Origin: Armatimonadetes bacterium UBA1398
Lineage (GTDB): Bacteria > Armatimonadota > Zipacnadia > UBA1398
Assembly: GCA_002305165.1 (NCBI GenBank)
Contig: DBQI01000025.1
Span: 795 to 64,794, forward strand
Direction: 5' to 3'
Length of the DNA stretch: 64,000 nucleotides
Shown here: positions 42,765 to 50,915 of the stretch, in pieces
How positions within the stretch are numbered: the stretch's first letter is position 1
Layout of the letters: each line of letters opens with the position of its first letter
The notes under the pieces: model-generated
What the model saw: only the letters and a program-made list of their open reading frames with translations
Database searches by the model: none
What the model was told of the DNA's origin: nothing
Position numbers and translations under genes: made by a program

Positions 42765-42889
42765 AGCGTCCTCCTTCGTTTAGCTGGTGGGCAGCGCCCA
42801 CCCGTAGGATCACGGAACCGGCACGTGGCAAACCACGCTCGGGCGCCCTGCAGTCAGACACCAGTCAACAGCACCCGTCGGCGCTCGCC

Positions 42890-43123
42890 CTACTCACCCT
42901 CGGCTGGGGCCTGCTCTGCCGGGGCCTCCTCCGCGTCCTTCGCGGGGGCACTCGGCGCCTGACCTGCGGCGGTCATGCCGCCCTGCTGCATCATGGCCTT
43001 CACGCCCTCCGGACCCTTGGGGGTGTCCGGGCTGGATCTCTTGGCCTTGTCGCAGCCGATGAACGCGATGAATGTGGCGCAGATGACGACCGCCAACACG
43101 ATCACGCTGACTCTCTTGAGCAT
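42890..43123 (-). CDS. small lipoprotein (77 aa)
   Basis: The N-terminal helix (MLKRVSVIVLAVVI) ends at FIGC, a lipobox, leaving a short Ala-, Pro- and Glu-rich acidic tail. No domain is recognised. ATG 43123 is preceded by GGAGGTGA; a frame extended to 43207 has no such sequence. It precedes the prepilin on the same strand across 125 bases that hold a small hairpin (42786-42802). Confidence 0.6.
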   Translation of the reverse strand: MLKRVSVIVLAVVICATFIAFIGCDKAKRSSPDTPKGPEGVKAMMQQGGMTAAGQAPSAPAKDAEEAPAEQAPAEGE

Positions 43124-43528
43124 TTGTCGTTCACCTCCCGATCCGCTCGTCAAAGTTGGTACTGGCTTCCCTCCAGAGGAGTGGACATCCATGTGTTCCA
43201 AGGGCATCAGGAATGTCCAATAGCCATTCTGGAATACCTTTTAGGTGATTTCTTCTCCTATTCTCTAGTATTGATCCACCCCACTGTCGCTTTCCTCCAT
43301 CATTGTGAAGTATTTGTGGCGTTTCGTGGGGCGCAGGAATGGCGGATGGCGTGCGCGTGAACGAGGCGCATTGCTGCGGGATGGCCCTGATTCCCGTCGG
43401 GAGGACATGGCGCGCTGGTTGCTTCGCGGGTGGTAGAGCGCTCGGCGCGCGGGCCCGGCGTTGACTTGGAGCGCGTCCCATGACTATCCTCCGAGTTATC
43501 TACCCCATGAATCATCGGAGGCACACGC
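43124..43528. other. AT-richer divergent intergenic region
   Basis: About 400 bases with no supported gene. The middle (about 43200-43320) is markedly AT-richer than the surroundings. The right part holds the efp promoter. The left part probably holds the lipoprotein promoter, but no clear pair of hexamers is seen. Confidence 0.5.
43461..43490 (+). promoter_or_regulatory. sigma-70-type promoter of efp
   Basis: TTGACT (43461-43466) and TATCCT (43485-43490) are spaced 18 bases apart, 38 bases ahead of the efp GTG. This gives a short leader. No mapping data. Confidence 0.6.
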
Positions 43529-44092
43529 GTGATTACAACGGCGGAGTTCAAGAACGGCATCTCCATCGTCCTCAATGGCCAGGTCTATCAGATCCTGGAG
43601 TTCCAGCACGTCAAGCCCGGCAAGGGACGCACCTTCGTGCGGAGCAAGTTGCGCAACATCAAGACGGGACAGGTCATCGAGAAGACGTTCACCGCCGGAG
43701 AGAGCGTGGAGGACGCCTTCGTCGCCCGCAGGGCCGCCCAGTTCCTCTATCGCACGGGCGATGGCTGGGTCTTCATGGACATGGAGAGCTACGACCAGTT
43801 CGAACTGGGTGAGGAGATGGTGGGGGACCAGGCGGAGTGGCTCGTCGAGGGCATGGAGGTCTCGGTGACCCAGCATGATGGGACTCCCATCGGCATGGAG
43901 GTCCCGGAGCATGTGGAGCTAGAAGTCAGCGCCGCCGAGCCCGGAGTGAAGGGGGATACGGCGCAGGGGGGAACAAAACCCGTCACGCTGGAGTCGGGCG
44001 CCGTGGTGCAGGCTCCGCTGTTCATCAACGCGGGTGACCGGGTCAAGGTGGACACCCGCACGAGGAAGTACATCGAGCGCCTCAAGAAGTAG
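43529..44092 (+). CDS. efp: translation elongation factor P
   Basis: A 187-residue protein with the KOW-like N-domain and two OB folds. KPGKGRTF holds Lys32, the position modified in many EF-P proteins. EF-P relieves ribosome stalling on polyproline. GTG 43529 is preceded by CGGAGG. It heads a run with the zinc-ribbon protein and accB/accC. Confidence 0.95.
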   Translation: MITTAEFKNGISIVLNGQVYQILEFQHVKPGKGRTFVRSKLRNIKTGQVIEKTFTAGESVEDAFVARRAAQFLYRTGDGWVFMDMESYDQFELGEEMVGDQAEWLVEGMEVSVTQHDGTPIGMEVPEHVELEVSAAEPGVKGDTAQGGTKPVTLESGAVVQAPLFINAGDRVKVDTRTRKYIERLKK

Positions 44093-44103
44093 GCTGGTGG
44101 CCC

Positions 44104-44436
44104 ATGGCCCGTTCCGATCCCGAGAGCCAGCAGGAGATTGACGGTCGCTTGGAGTACGTGCGTGGGCTTCTGGAGGGCGGGGAACTCACCGACGACGAGC
44201 GGCGCGACCGCGCCCTGTCCAGGCTGGCCGACCTCGTCTCTGACCTCGCGGCCGAGGTTCGGGATCTGCGCGCCGAGATCGGCGAACTCCGGGCGCGGGG
44301 CAACGGAGCGGCTCTGATGGAGACGCTCTACTGCCCCGCCTGTGGACGGCAGATCGAGCTGGATCCGGCGAGTCTCGGGCCGGGGCCCACAGACGTGGTC
44401 TGCCTCCACTGCCGGGCGGTTCTTGAGGTAGAGTGA
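44104..44436 (+). CDS. small coiled-coil protein with a C-terminal zinc ribbon
   Basis: A 110-residue protein. Residues about 10-65 are charged helices of coiled-coil type. Cys77 and Cys80 (CPAC) with Cys100 and Cys103 (CLHC) form a likely zinc ribbon. I do not recognise the family. It sits between efp and accB, overlapping the latter's longest frame. Confidence 0.65.
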   Translation: MARSDPESQQEIDGRLEYVRGLLEGGELTDDERRDRALSRLADLVSDLAAEVRDLRAEIGELRARGNGAALMETLYCPACGRQIELDPASLGPGPTDVVCLHCRAVLEVE

Positions 44437-44465
44437 TTCGACCCCGCATGGGGACGGAGGGTCCT

Positions 44466-44948
44466 GTGGACGAGCTTGAGATCGTCGCGAACCTGGTGCG
44501 TATCGCGGAGGAGGAAGGCGTCTTCGGCATCGAGGTCACGGTGCAGGGAGACGCGGGGGCGGCGAGGGATTGCCGCCGCTACTCCATCCGGCTGGGCTCC
44601 TCAGCCGCGCCTGTGGACCTCGAAGAGGCGGAGGACGAGGCGCCCTTGGCGGATGAGGCCGTCCCCACCGCACCCAGCCCCCCCGCCGAGCACATCATCA
44701 CCTCCCCCCTTGTGGGCATGTTCCACCGGAGCAGCGAGCCCGGGGGCGCCGCGCTCGTCGAGGTCGGGCAGATGGTGCAAGAGGGGCAGCCGCTCTGTTG
44801 CGTCGAGTCCCTCAAGGTATTCAGGGAGATCACTTCGGACGTGGCAGGACGGATCGCGGAGATCATGGTGCGGGATGAGGAGCCAGTAGACTATGGTCGG
44901 CCGCTGGTTCGGATCATTTGCGCGGAGGACGGCGAGGACCAGGGGTAG
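44466..44948 (+). CDS. accB: biotin carboxyl carrier protein of acetyl-CoA carboxylase, unusual biotinylation motif
   Basis: About 160 residues. The C-terminal biotinyl-lipoyl fold runs ITSPLVGMFHRS to VAGRIAEIMV. The usual AMKM or SMKL tetrapeptide is ESLK here, with the target Lys at about 117. The N-terminal DELEIVANLVRIAEEEG is typical of AccB. GTG 44466 follows GGAGGG; a GTG at 44433 and an ATG at 44448 are alternatives. AccC lies 408 bases downstream past a small gene. Confidence 0.8.
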   Translation: MDELEIVANLVRIAEEEGVFGIEVTVQGDAGAARDCRRYSIRLGSSAAPVDLEEAEDEAPLADEAVPTAPSPPAEHIITSPLVGMFHRSSEPGGAALVEVGQMVQEGQPLCCVESLKVFREITSDVAGRIAEIMVRDEEPVDYGRPLVRIICAEDGEDQG

Positions 44949-45321
44949 CGGCTCCCTCGTCGGCATGCTCGCGAGTCTCTGCATCCTCCTTCTGTTGCTC
45001 CTCGCGACCATGGGCCTGTGGGGTCCCGCGCTGCGTGGTGGCGGCGGGAAGACGGAGAGCCCGTCGCCCCTTGGGGCGAGCATGGACCGGGCGCAGGAGG
45101 CGGACTGCACAATGCGTCTGGCCCACCTGCGGCAATGGGCTGCCGGAGGCGGCGCCGGTGACCCTCTGGATCCCGCACCCCCTACCTCTATCGATGAGCT
45201 CGGCTCTGGCTCGGAGATCAGTTGCCCCCTATCCGGGCTCAAATACAGGTACAATGCGTCGGAGTTCGGCAGTCCGAGTCAGGGGATCCACTGCCGGTAC
45301 CCGAAACATCAGGGCCTGTAG
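44893..45321 (+). CDS. small membrane-anchored protein with pilin-like C-terminus
   Basis: About 142 residues. One hydrophobic helix (about 25-43, SLCILLLLLLATMGLW). The tail with CTMRLAHLRQW, ISCPLSGLKYRYN and GIHCRYPKHQG resembles the C-terminal part of pseudopilins with paired cysteines. No prepilin cleavage motif is present. It begins inside accB (56-base overlap) and lies directly before accC. ATG 44965 is an alternative start without a ribosome site. Confidence 0.6.
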   Translation: MVGRWFGSFARRTARTRGSGSLVGMLASLCILLLLLLATMGLWGPALRGGGGKTESPSPLGASMDRAQEADCTMRLAHLRQWAAGGGAGDPLDPAPPTSIDELGSGSEISCPLSGLKYRYNASEFGSPSQGIHCRYPKHQGL

Positions 45322-45356
45322 CCACCCGCGAACGGCGCCCTCGAGAGGCCTGATGA

Positions 45357-46703
45357 ATGTTCAAGAGGATCTTGATCGCTAATCGCGGCGAGATCGCCGT
45401 GCGGATCATCCGGGCGTGCAGGGAGCTCGGTGTCGAGTCTGTGGTGACCTACAGCCAGGCCGACGCCGATAGTCTGCCCGTGCGGATGGCCGACCACAGC
45501 GTGTGCATCGGCGGGCCGGCGCCAAGGGACAGCTACCTGAACATCCCGAGCATCATCACCTCGGCCCTCCTCCACGGCTGTGACGCGGTGCATCCGGGCA
45601 TCGGCTTCCTGGCCGAGTCCCAGGTCTTCGCCGAGACGGTGGAGCAGACGGGCCTGACCTGGATCGGCCCCAGCGCCGAGACTATCGAGTTGGTCGGCGA
45701 TAAGGCCAAGGCTCGCGAGATCATGAACCAAGCGGGGGTGCCGGTCATCCCCGGCACCAAGGGCGTCATCGACCCCCGGGCCGATGTGACCAAGGTGGCC
45801 CGAGCCTTCGGCTACCCCCTGATGATCAAGGCGGCCGCCGGTGGAGGCGGCAAGGGGATACGTGTCGTCCACGGCGACGACGAGCTCATGAAGTCGATCG
45901 AGCTGAGCCGGAACGAGGCGCAATCGAGCTTCGGCTGCCCCGATGTGTACATCGAGAAGCTCGTGGTAGAGCCACGGCACATCGAAGTACAGGTCCTCGG
46001 AGACCTCCACGGCACGGTCACCCATCTCTGGGAGCGCGACTGCTCGGTCCAGACGACGAACCACCAGAAGCTCCTGGAGGAGGGACCGGCCCCCAATCTG
46101 GGCGACACCCTGCGGCGGCGCCTCTGCGAGACGGCGGCGCGCGCGGCTCGAGCGGTGGGGTATGTGAACGCCGGGACGGTTGAGTTCCTCCTGGACCGGG
46201 ATGGCGAGTTCTACTTCATGGAGATGAACGCCCGCCTCCAGGTGGAGCATCCCGTCACCGAGCTCATCACGGGCGTCGACTTGGTGAAGCAGCAACTGCT
46301 CGTTGCCGCGGGTGAGCGGCAACCGTGGCGGCACCCGCGCACGGTGCTCTCGGGCCATGCCATCGAGCTTCGTATCGACGCGCGCAACCCCGATAGGAAC
46401 TTCGCGCCCTCGCCGGGGCTCATCCGAGAGTGGATCATGCCGGGCGGACCGGGGATCCGTATCGACACCCACTGCTATGCGGGCTACACCGTGCCGTCTT
46501 ATTACGACCCGCTCCTGGCCAAGGTGCTGGTCTATGGGGCGACGCGTGAGGAGGCGATCCGGAGGGCTCGCCGCGCGGTAGCGGAGACCTTCGTGGCGCC
46601 CACGGAGACGACGACGGACTTCCACGGGCGCATCCTGCGGAACGCCTTCTTCCAGCGGGGCGAGCACACCACGTCCTTCGTGAGGAAGCACATGAACGTG
46701 TAG
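45357..46703 (+). CDS. accC: acetyl-CoA carboxylase biotin carboxylase subunit
   Basis: A 448-residue ATP-grasp enzyme that carboxylates the biotin on AccB. AAAGGGGKGIR is the glycine-rich loop, and MNARLQVEHPVTE the bicarbonate/biotin site. HIEVQVLG and ERDCS are normal, but the E. coli QRRHQK is QTTNHQK here: two arginines are replaced and one residue is added (about 232-238), while His-Gln-Lys is kept. GAGAGG precedes ATG 45357. The hairpin 46708-46736 follows. Confidence 0.9.
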   Translation: MFKRILIANRGEIAVRIIRACRELGVESVVTYSQADADSLPVRMADHSVCIGGPAPRDSYLNIPSIITSALLHGCDAVHPGIGFLAESQVFAETVEQTGLTWIGPSAETIELVGDKAKAREIMNQAGVPVIPGTKGVIDPRADVTKVARAFGYPLMIKAAAGGGGKGIRVVHGDDELMKSIELSRNEAQSSFGCPDVYIEKLVVEPRHIEVQVLGDLHGTVTHLWERDCSVQTTNHQKLLEEGPAPNLGDTLRRRLCETAARAARAVGYVNAGTVEFLLDRDGEFYFMEMNARLQVEHPVTELITGVDLVKQQLLVAAGERQPWRHPRTVLSGHAIELRIDARNPDRNFAPSPGLIREWIMPGGPGIRIDTHCYAGYTVPSYYDPLLAKVLVYGATREEAIRRARRAVAETFVAPTETTTDFHGRILRNAFFQRGEHTTSFVRKHMNV

Positions 46704-46707
46704 GGAT

Positions 46708-46736
46708 CGAGGTCGACACCCACGGGGTCGACCTCG
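46708..46736 (+). terminator. 10-bp hairpin after accC
   Basis: Arms 46708-46717 and 46727-46736 are perfect complements with a 9-base loop, 4 bases after the accC stop. The AAGGAGG of the next gene follows directly. It may end or reduce readthrough. Confidence 0.45.
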
Positions 46737-46754
46737 TCCAAGGAGGCGTAGGCC

Positions 46755-47858
46755 ATGGCTGACCGCCTGCGTGCGCTGAGGCGCATCCATCTCGAGCCCG
46801 TCGACCGAATCCCGCACTGGGAGCACTTCTCCAACCCTGGTTTTGTCGAGCTCGTCACGGGTATCGATCCCTACGAGAAGCCCCGCAGCGCCGCGCTGAC
46901 GGCGTATGGAATGCTCCCGATAGACCTCGGCTTCCCCATCCCCGCCACGGATGATCCCATCCCGCGCCCCCGTGAGTCGGAAACGGTGCACGTCGATGGC
47001 GAGGGGCGCCGGATGATCCGGTGGGGCGACAGCTACTCCTGGCATTGGGACTGGGGCAAGGGGTTCGCCACCATCGAGGATGTGCTCGCGTACGACCCCC
47101 TGGAGGACATGGATCAGCGCGATCGGCCGGTCGTGGCCTCCCTGGACTACTCGCTCTCGGTGGAGGAGCTGGCGATGCAGTTCCAGGGTGGGCCGCCCCC
47201 TGGGCCCGGCGCGGCCCGAGCGGGGACGATGAGGGAGGGGGGATACTACAACACCCTCTTCATGTGGCCGCTGCTCACCTTCGGCTGGGAGATGTTTCTG
47301 CGATTGATCGGTGAGTACCCCGAGGACTGCAGGCGCCTGCTGGCCGGTTTTGCCGAGCGTTCACGCAAGCTGTACCGCGCCTACGCCATGACGGACATCG
47401 ACGTGATGGTGACCCACGATGACATCTGCTTCGCGTCGGGCCCCGTCTGCTCGCCCAGGTGGCTACGGGAGAACGTCTATCCCTACTATGAGGAGTTCTT
47501 CGGCCTCATGCGCGACCAGGGGATCAAGGTGCTGTTCATCACCGACGGGAACGCGGACAAGGTGGCGGATGACCTGTTCGCGTGCGGGGTGGACGGCTTG
47601 GTGAGCGAGCCCTTCACTGACTGGAAGGCCCTTGCGGCTAGGCATCCCGACAAGGTATTCGCCGGCGAGGGCGACAACCGGGTGCTGATGCGGAACGATC
47701 CGGTGGAGATCGAGGCTCATGTGCGCGACCTCTGCGAGATGGGGCGCAGGTACCCGGGGTACTTCCTGTGCATGGGCAACCACATCCCCTGGAACGTTCC
47801 CGCGGAGGCCGTGAAGCGTTACTTCGAGTACAGCGACCAGTACGGCTGGCTCAGCTAG
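46755..47858 (+). CDS. uroporphyrinogen decarboxylase-like protein, second copy of the superfamily
   Basis: A 367-residue soluble protein. VDRIPHWEHF near the start, HDDICFASGPVCSPRWL and GVDGLVSEPF are URO-D-superfamily blocks of the MtaA/MtbA-like branch. It shares only fold-level likeness with the protein at 19150. It could act as a corrinoid methyltransferase, but no corrinoid protein is near. AAGGAGG precedes ATG 46755. Confidence 0.65.
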   Translation: MADRLRALRRIHLEPVDRIPHWEHFSNPGFVELVTGIDPYEKPRSAALTAYGMLPIDLGFPIPATDDPIPRPRESETVHVDGEGRRMIRWGDSYSWHWDWGKGFATIEDVLAYDPLEDMDQRDRPVVASLDYSLSVEELAMQFQGGPPPGPGAARAGTMREGGYYNTLFMWPLLTFGWEMFLRLIGEYPEDCRRLLAGFAERSRKLYRAYAMTDIDVMVTHDDICFASGPVCSPRWLRENVYPYYEEFFGLMRDQGIKVLFITDGNADKVADDLFACGVDGLVSEPFTDWKALAARHPDKVFAGEGDNRVLMRNDPVEIEAHVRDLCEMGRRYPGYFLCMGNHIPWNVPAEAVKRYFEYSDQYGWLS

Positions 47859-47883
47859 CCGATCGGCGGGAGGAGATGACAGG

Positions 47884-49746
47884 ATGAGGCATATCCTCAA
47901 CGGGCGGCGCGGCGGAGGGCTCTATTGGCTGGCGCCGCTGCTCGGGTGCCTGGCGCTCGCAGCGCCCATTTCAGCCCAGGAGTTCGAGCCTACGTGGGAG
48001 TCGCTCAACGCACGGGAGACCCCGGAGTGGTTCCGTGACGCCAAACTCGGCATCTTCATCCACTGGGGCGTCTACTCGGTGCCCTCTTACTGCCACCCGA
48101 GCACCTATGCCGAGTGGTACTACAACTGGTTGATCACCGGCTCCCATGATGGCTTCGTGACCCGGTTCCACAACGAGAACTACGGCGAGGACTTCACATA
48201 TCAGCAGTTTGCGCCCCTGTTCAGGGCGGAGCTGTGGGATCCCGCCCAATGGGCGGCGCTCTTCAAGCGCGCGGGCGCGAAGTACGTCGTCTTGGTCTCC
48301 AAACACCACGACGGGTACGCCATGTGGCCCAGCGAGCATGCCAGCGCTGTCCGGGGCTACCCGTGGAACGCGGCAGAGGTGGGGCCCGGCCGCGACATCG
48401 CCGGAGAGCTGACCGAGGCAGTGCGAGCGGAGGGCCTAAAGATGGGCTTCTACTACTCCTTCATGGAGTGGATGAACCCTCTCTACGCCGAGTCGCCGGA
48501 GCGCTATGTCGAGGAGATGATGATTCCTCAGATCCAAGACTTGGTGACCCGGTATCGCCCGACCATCTTCTGGCCCGATGGCGAGTGGGACCACCCGGAT
48601 AGCTTCTGGAAGAGCCCGGAGATCGTGAAGTGGCTCTACGAGAACGCCGACAACCCCGAGGAGTTCGTGGTGAATGACCGCTGGGGCGCGGCGATCAGGG
48701 GCCAGGTCGGCGACTTCCACACCACCGAGTACGGGAACATCGGGGGCGGGTCGCCCGGCCTGGCGGATATCGGCAAGCCCTTCGAGGAATGCCGCGGAAT
48801 CGGCCACAGCTTCGCCCTCAACCGGCTGGAGACGGTCGACAGCTACCTGTCGCGCGAGGCGCTCATCCGCCTCTTCGTGGAGGTGGTCGCCGCAGGAGGC
48901 AACCTACTCCTCAACCTCGGCCCTAGCGCCGATGGCTGCATTCCTGTGATCCAGCAGGACCGGATCGTGGCCCTTGGTGATTGGCTCGCCGTGAACGGCG
49001 ACGCCATCTATAGCACCCGGTCCAGCCGGTTCGGAAGCCTGCCGTGGGGCCGGTCGACCACGAAGGGGAACACAGTCTATCTGCATGTGTTCGACTGGCC
49101 GGAGGACGGGCGGCTGGTGGCGCCTGGGCTGGCGACACCCATCGAGCGGGCCTACCTGTTGCATGAGGATGGCCGCCCCTCTCTCCCCTTCGAGCAAACC
49201 GGGGACGCGGATCCCGTGATCAACCTGTGGGGTCACATGCCCTTCGACCATGTGAGCGTGGTGGCCCTCGAGTTAGCCGGGCCGCCGGTGGTGGATACCT
49301 CCGTGCGGCCGACAGCCTCGGGGGCTTTGGTGCTCACCGCCAGCGCGGCGCAGACCACGGGGAGCCTCACGGTCGAAAGCCGGGGCTCCGGCACCGCGTA
49401 TGACGGCATTGAAGAGGCATCGAACCTGGGGTACTGGCTGGACCCCGCGAGCACGGCGACGTGGCAGGCGAGGGTGCGGCCGGGCACAGTCTACGAGGTG
49501 CGGCTGGAGTACGCCTGCGAGCCCAGCAACGAGGGAGGGGCGTTCGAGCTGACGGTGGGTGGCGCCGCGCTGGAGGGCAGCATCGCGGAGGCCACGGGCT
49601 CCTGGGAGTCGTACCGATGGACGGAACTCGGCGAGTTGACGGTTGGCGATGAGGAGCGGGCCACGGTGACCCTGCGAGCCACACGCCTCCCCGAGGGGAA
49701 GGCCCTTATGAACCTCCGGCGCGTCGTCCTCGTGCCGCGGTCGTAG
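47884..49746 (+). CDS. secreted GH29 alpha-L-fucosidase
   Basis: A 620-residue protein with a signal peptide ending near PISAQ. Residues about 40-360 form the GH29 barrel: LGIFIHWGVYSVPSY, KYVVLVSKHHDGYAMW and FWPDGEWD with the nucleophile Asp232. The C-terminal 180 residues form beta domains including a carbohydrate-binding-like end. It releases fucose from glycans. It is followed by alr after 8 bases and preceded by the URO-D-like gene after 25. Confidence 0.9.
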   Translation: MRHILNGRRGGGLYWLAPLLGCLALAAPISAQEFEPTWESLNARETPEWFRDAKLGIFIHWGVYSVPSYCHPSTYAEWYYNWLITGSHDGFVTRFHNENYGEDFTYQQFAPLFRAELWDPAQWAALFKRAGAKYVVLVSKHHDGYAMWPSEHASAVRGYPWNAAEVGPGRDIAGELTEAVRAEGLKMGFYYSFMEWMNPLYAESPERYVEEMMIPQIQDLVTRYRPTIFWPDGEWDHPDSFWKSPEIVKWLYENADNPEEFVVNDRWGAAIRGQVGDFHTTEYGNIGGGSPGLADIGKPFEECRGIGHSFALNRLETVDSYLSREALIRLFVEVVAAGGNLLLNLGPSADGCIPVIQQDRIVALGDWLAVNGDAIYSTRSSRFGSLPWGRSTTKGNTVYLHVFDWPEDGRLVAPGLATPIERAYLLHEDGRPSLPFEQTGDADPVINLWGHMPFDHVSVVALELAGPPVVDTSVRPTASGALVLTASAAQTTGSLTVESRGSGTAYDGIEEASNLGYWLDPASTATWQARVRPGTVYEVRLEYACEPSNEGGAFELTVGGAALEGSIAEATGSWESYRWTELGELTVGDEERATVTLRATRLPEGKALMNLRRVVLVPRS

Positions 49747-49754
49747 GCGTCGCC

Positions 49755-50843
49755 ATGAGGATGGCCACGCTCGTTGTGAACCGATCGGCACTGCGAGCCA
49801 ACTTGGCGGCGGTGCGAGCGATCATCGGCGACCGGACACTGGTTGCTGTGGTCAAGGCGAACGCCTACGGTCATGGCGTGGATCCGGTGGTCCGATGGCT
49901 TCTGGAGGATGGCGCCGATCGGCTGGCCGTCGCTTACCTGGACGAGGCCCTGGAGCTCCGGGAGCTTCTCCCCGATGGCTGCGCGCGGGTGATGGTTCTC
50001 GGTGGCACACCGCCGGAGTACGCCGAGGCGTGCGTCGGTTCCGGCGCGATCCTCACGGTGGGGCGCGTGGACGAGATAGCGCCTCTTGCCGATGCCGCCC
50101 AGCGGACCGGGCGCGCGGTGCGTGTGCATCTCAAAGTGGACACAGGGATGTCCCGGCTGGGAGTGCCCCTGGCGCGGGTCCCTGAGGCCCTCTCGGCCAT
50201 CGCGGGACGCACCGAGCTTCGGCTGGAGGGCGCCTTCAGCCATCTCGCGACGGCCGATGAGGCCGATGAGACCTATGCCCGCGAGCAGTTGGCGCGCTGG
50301 ACCGATGCGTGCGGTCTTCTGCCGGCGGGGGTTGAGACCCACGTGCTGGCGAGCGCAGGGATCCTGAGGTTCCCCGATCATCTGGGCTCCGGCGTCCGCC
50401 CCGGGCTCCTGGTGTACGGCGTCGATCCGCTCGCCGGGGTCGCGGCCCCGCCGCTCAGTCAGGCGATGCGGCTCGAGGCGCGGCTGGAGGTAGTCCGGGA
50501 GGCGCCGGAGGGAGCCGGAGTGTCCTACGGCGCCTCGTGGCGAACCCCCTCCCCCACGCGACTCGGCGTCGTACCCGTGGGCTATGCCGATGGCTACCCA
50601 CGCAGCCTCTCAAACATGGGTTGGGTCGTGTTCCGCGGCCAGCGCGCGCCTATCCGTGGCCGCGTCTGCATGGATCGGTTCATAGTCGATTTGACGCCTT
50701 GGCCCGATGCCGCGCCTGGCGAGCCGGTAACGCTACTCGGTGACGGAGCTAGTGTGAACCAGGTGGCGGAAGCGGCGGGCACGATCAACCATGAGATCCT
50801 CTGCCGGCTCGGTCCCCGGCTGGCGCGGCGGTACGAGGGATAG
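49755..50843 (+). CDS. alr: alanine racemase
   Basis: A 362-residue PLP enzyme that supplies D-alanine for peptidoglycan. Lys34 in VVKANAYGHG binds PLP and Tyr258 in VSYGASW is the second catalytic base. CMDRFIVDLT is a family block. It follows the fucosidase closely, with which it has no known functional link. ATG 49755; 49761 is an in-frame second ATG. Confidence 0.92.
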   Translation: MRMATLVVNRSALRANLAAVRAIIGDRTLVAVVKANAYGHGVDPVVRWLLEDGADRLAVAYLDEALELRELLPDGCARVMVLGGTPPEYAEACVGSGAILTVGRVDEIAPLADAAQRTGRAVRVHLKVDTGMSRLGVPLARVPEALSAIAGRTELRLEGAFSHLATADEADETYAREQLARWTDACGLLPAGVETHVLASAGILRFPDHLGSGVRPGLLVYGVDPLAGVAAPPLSQAMRLEARLEVVREAPEGAGVSYGASWRTPSPTRLGVVPVGYADGYPRSLSNMGWVVFRGQRAPIRGRVCMDRFIVDLTPWPDAAPGEPVTLLGDGASVNQVAEAAGTINHEILCRLGPRLARRYEG

Positions 50844-50915
50844 GGAGATCCCCGAAGGCCGTGTGGCATGTCGCGGGGAAGGGCTCGGCGACCCTACCGG
50901 TCGGGAGGGATCCGC

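Noticed and set aside
42827..42834. GGCAAACC, the core of a c-di-GMP-I riboswitch
   Set aside because: The second half (GGACGCAAAGCC) and the tetraloop receptor are missing, and no plus-strand gene follows directly.
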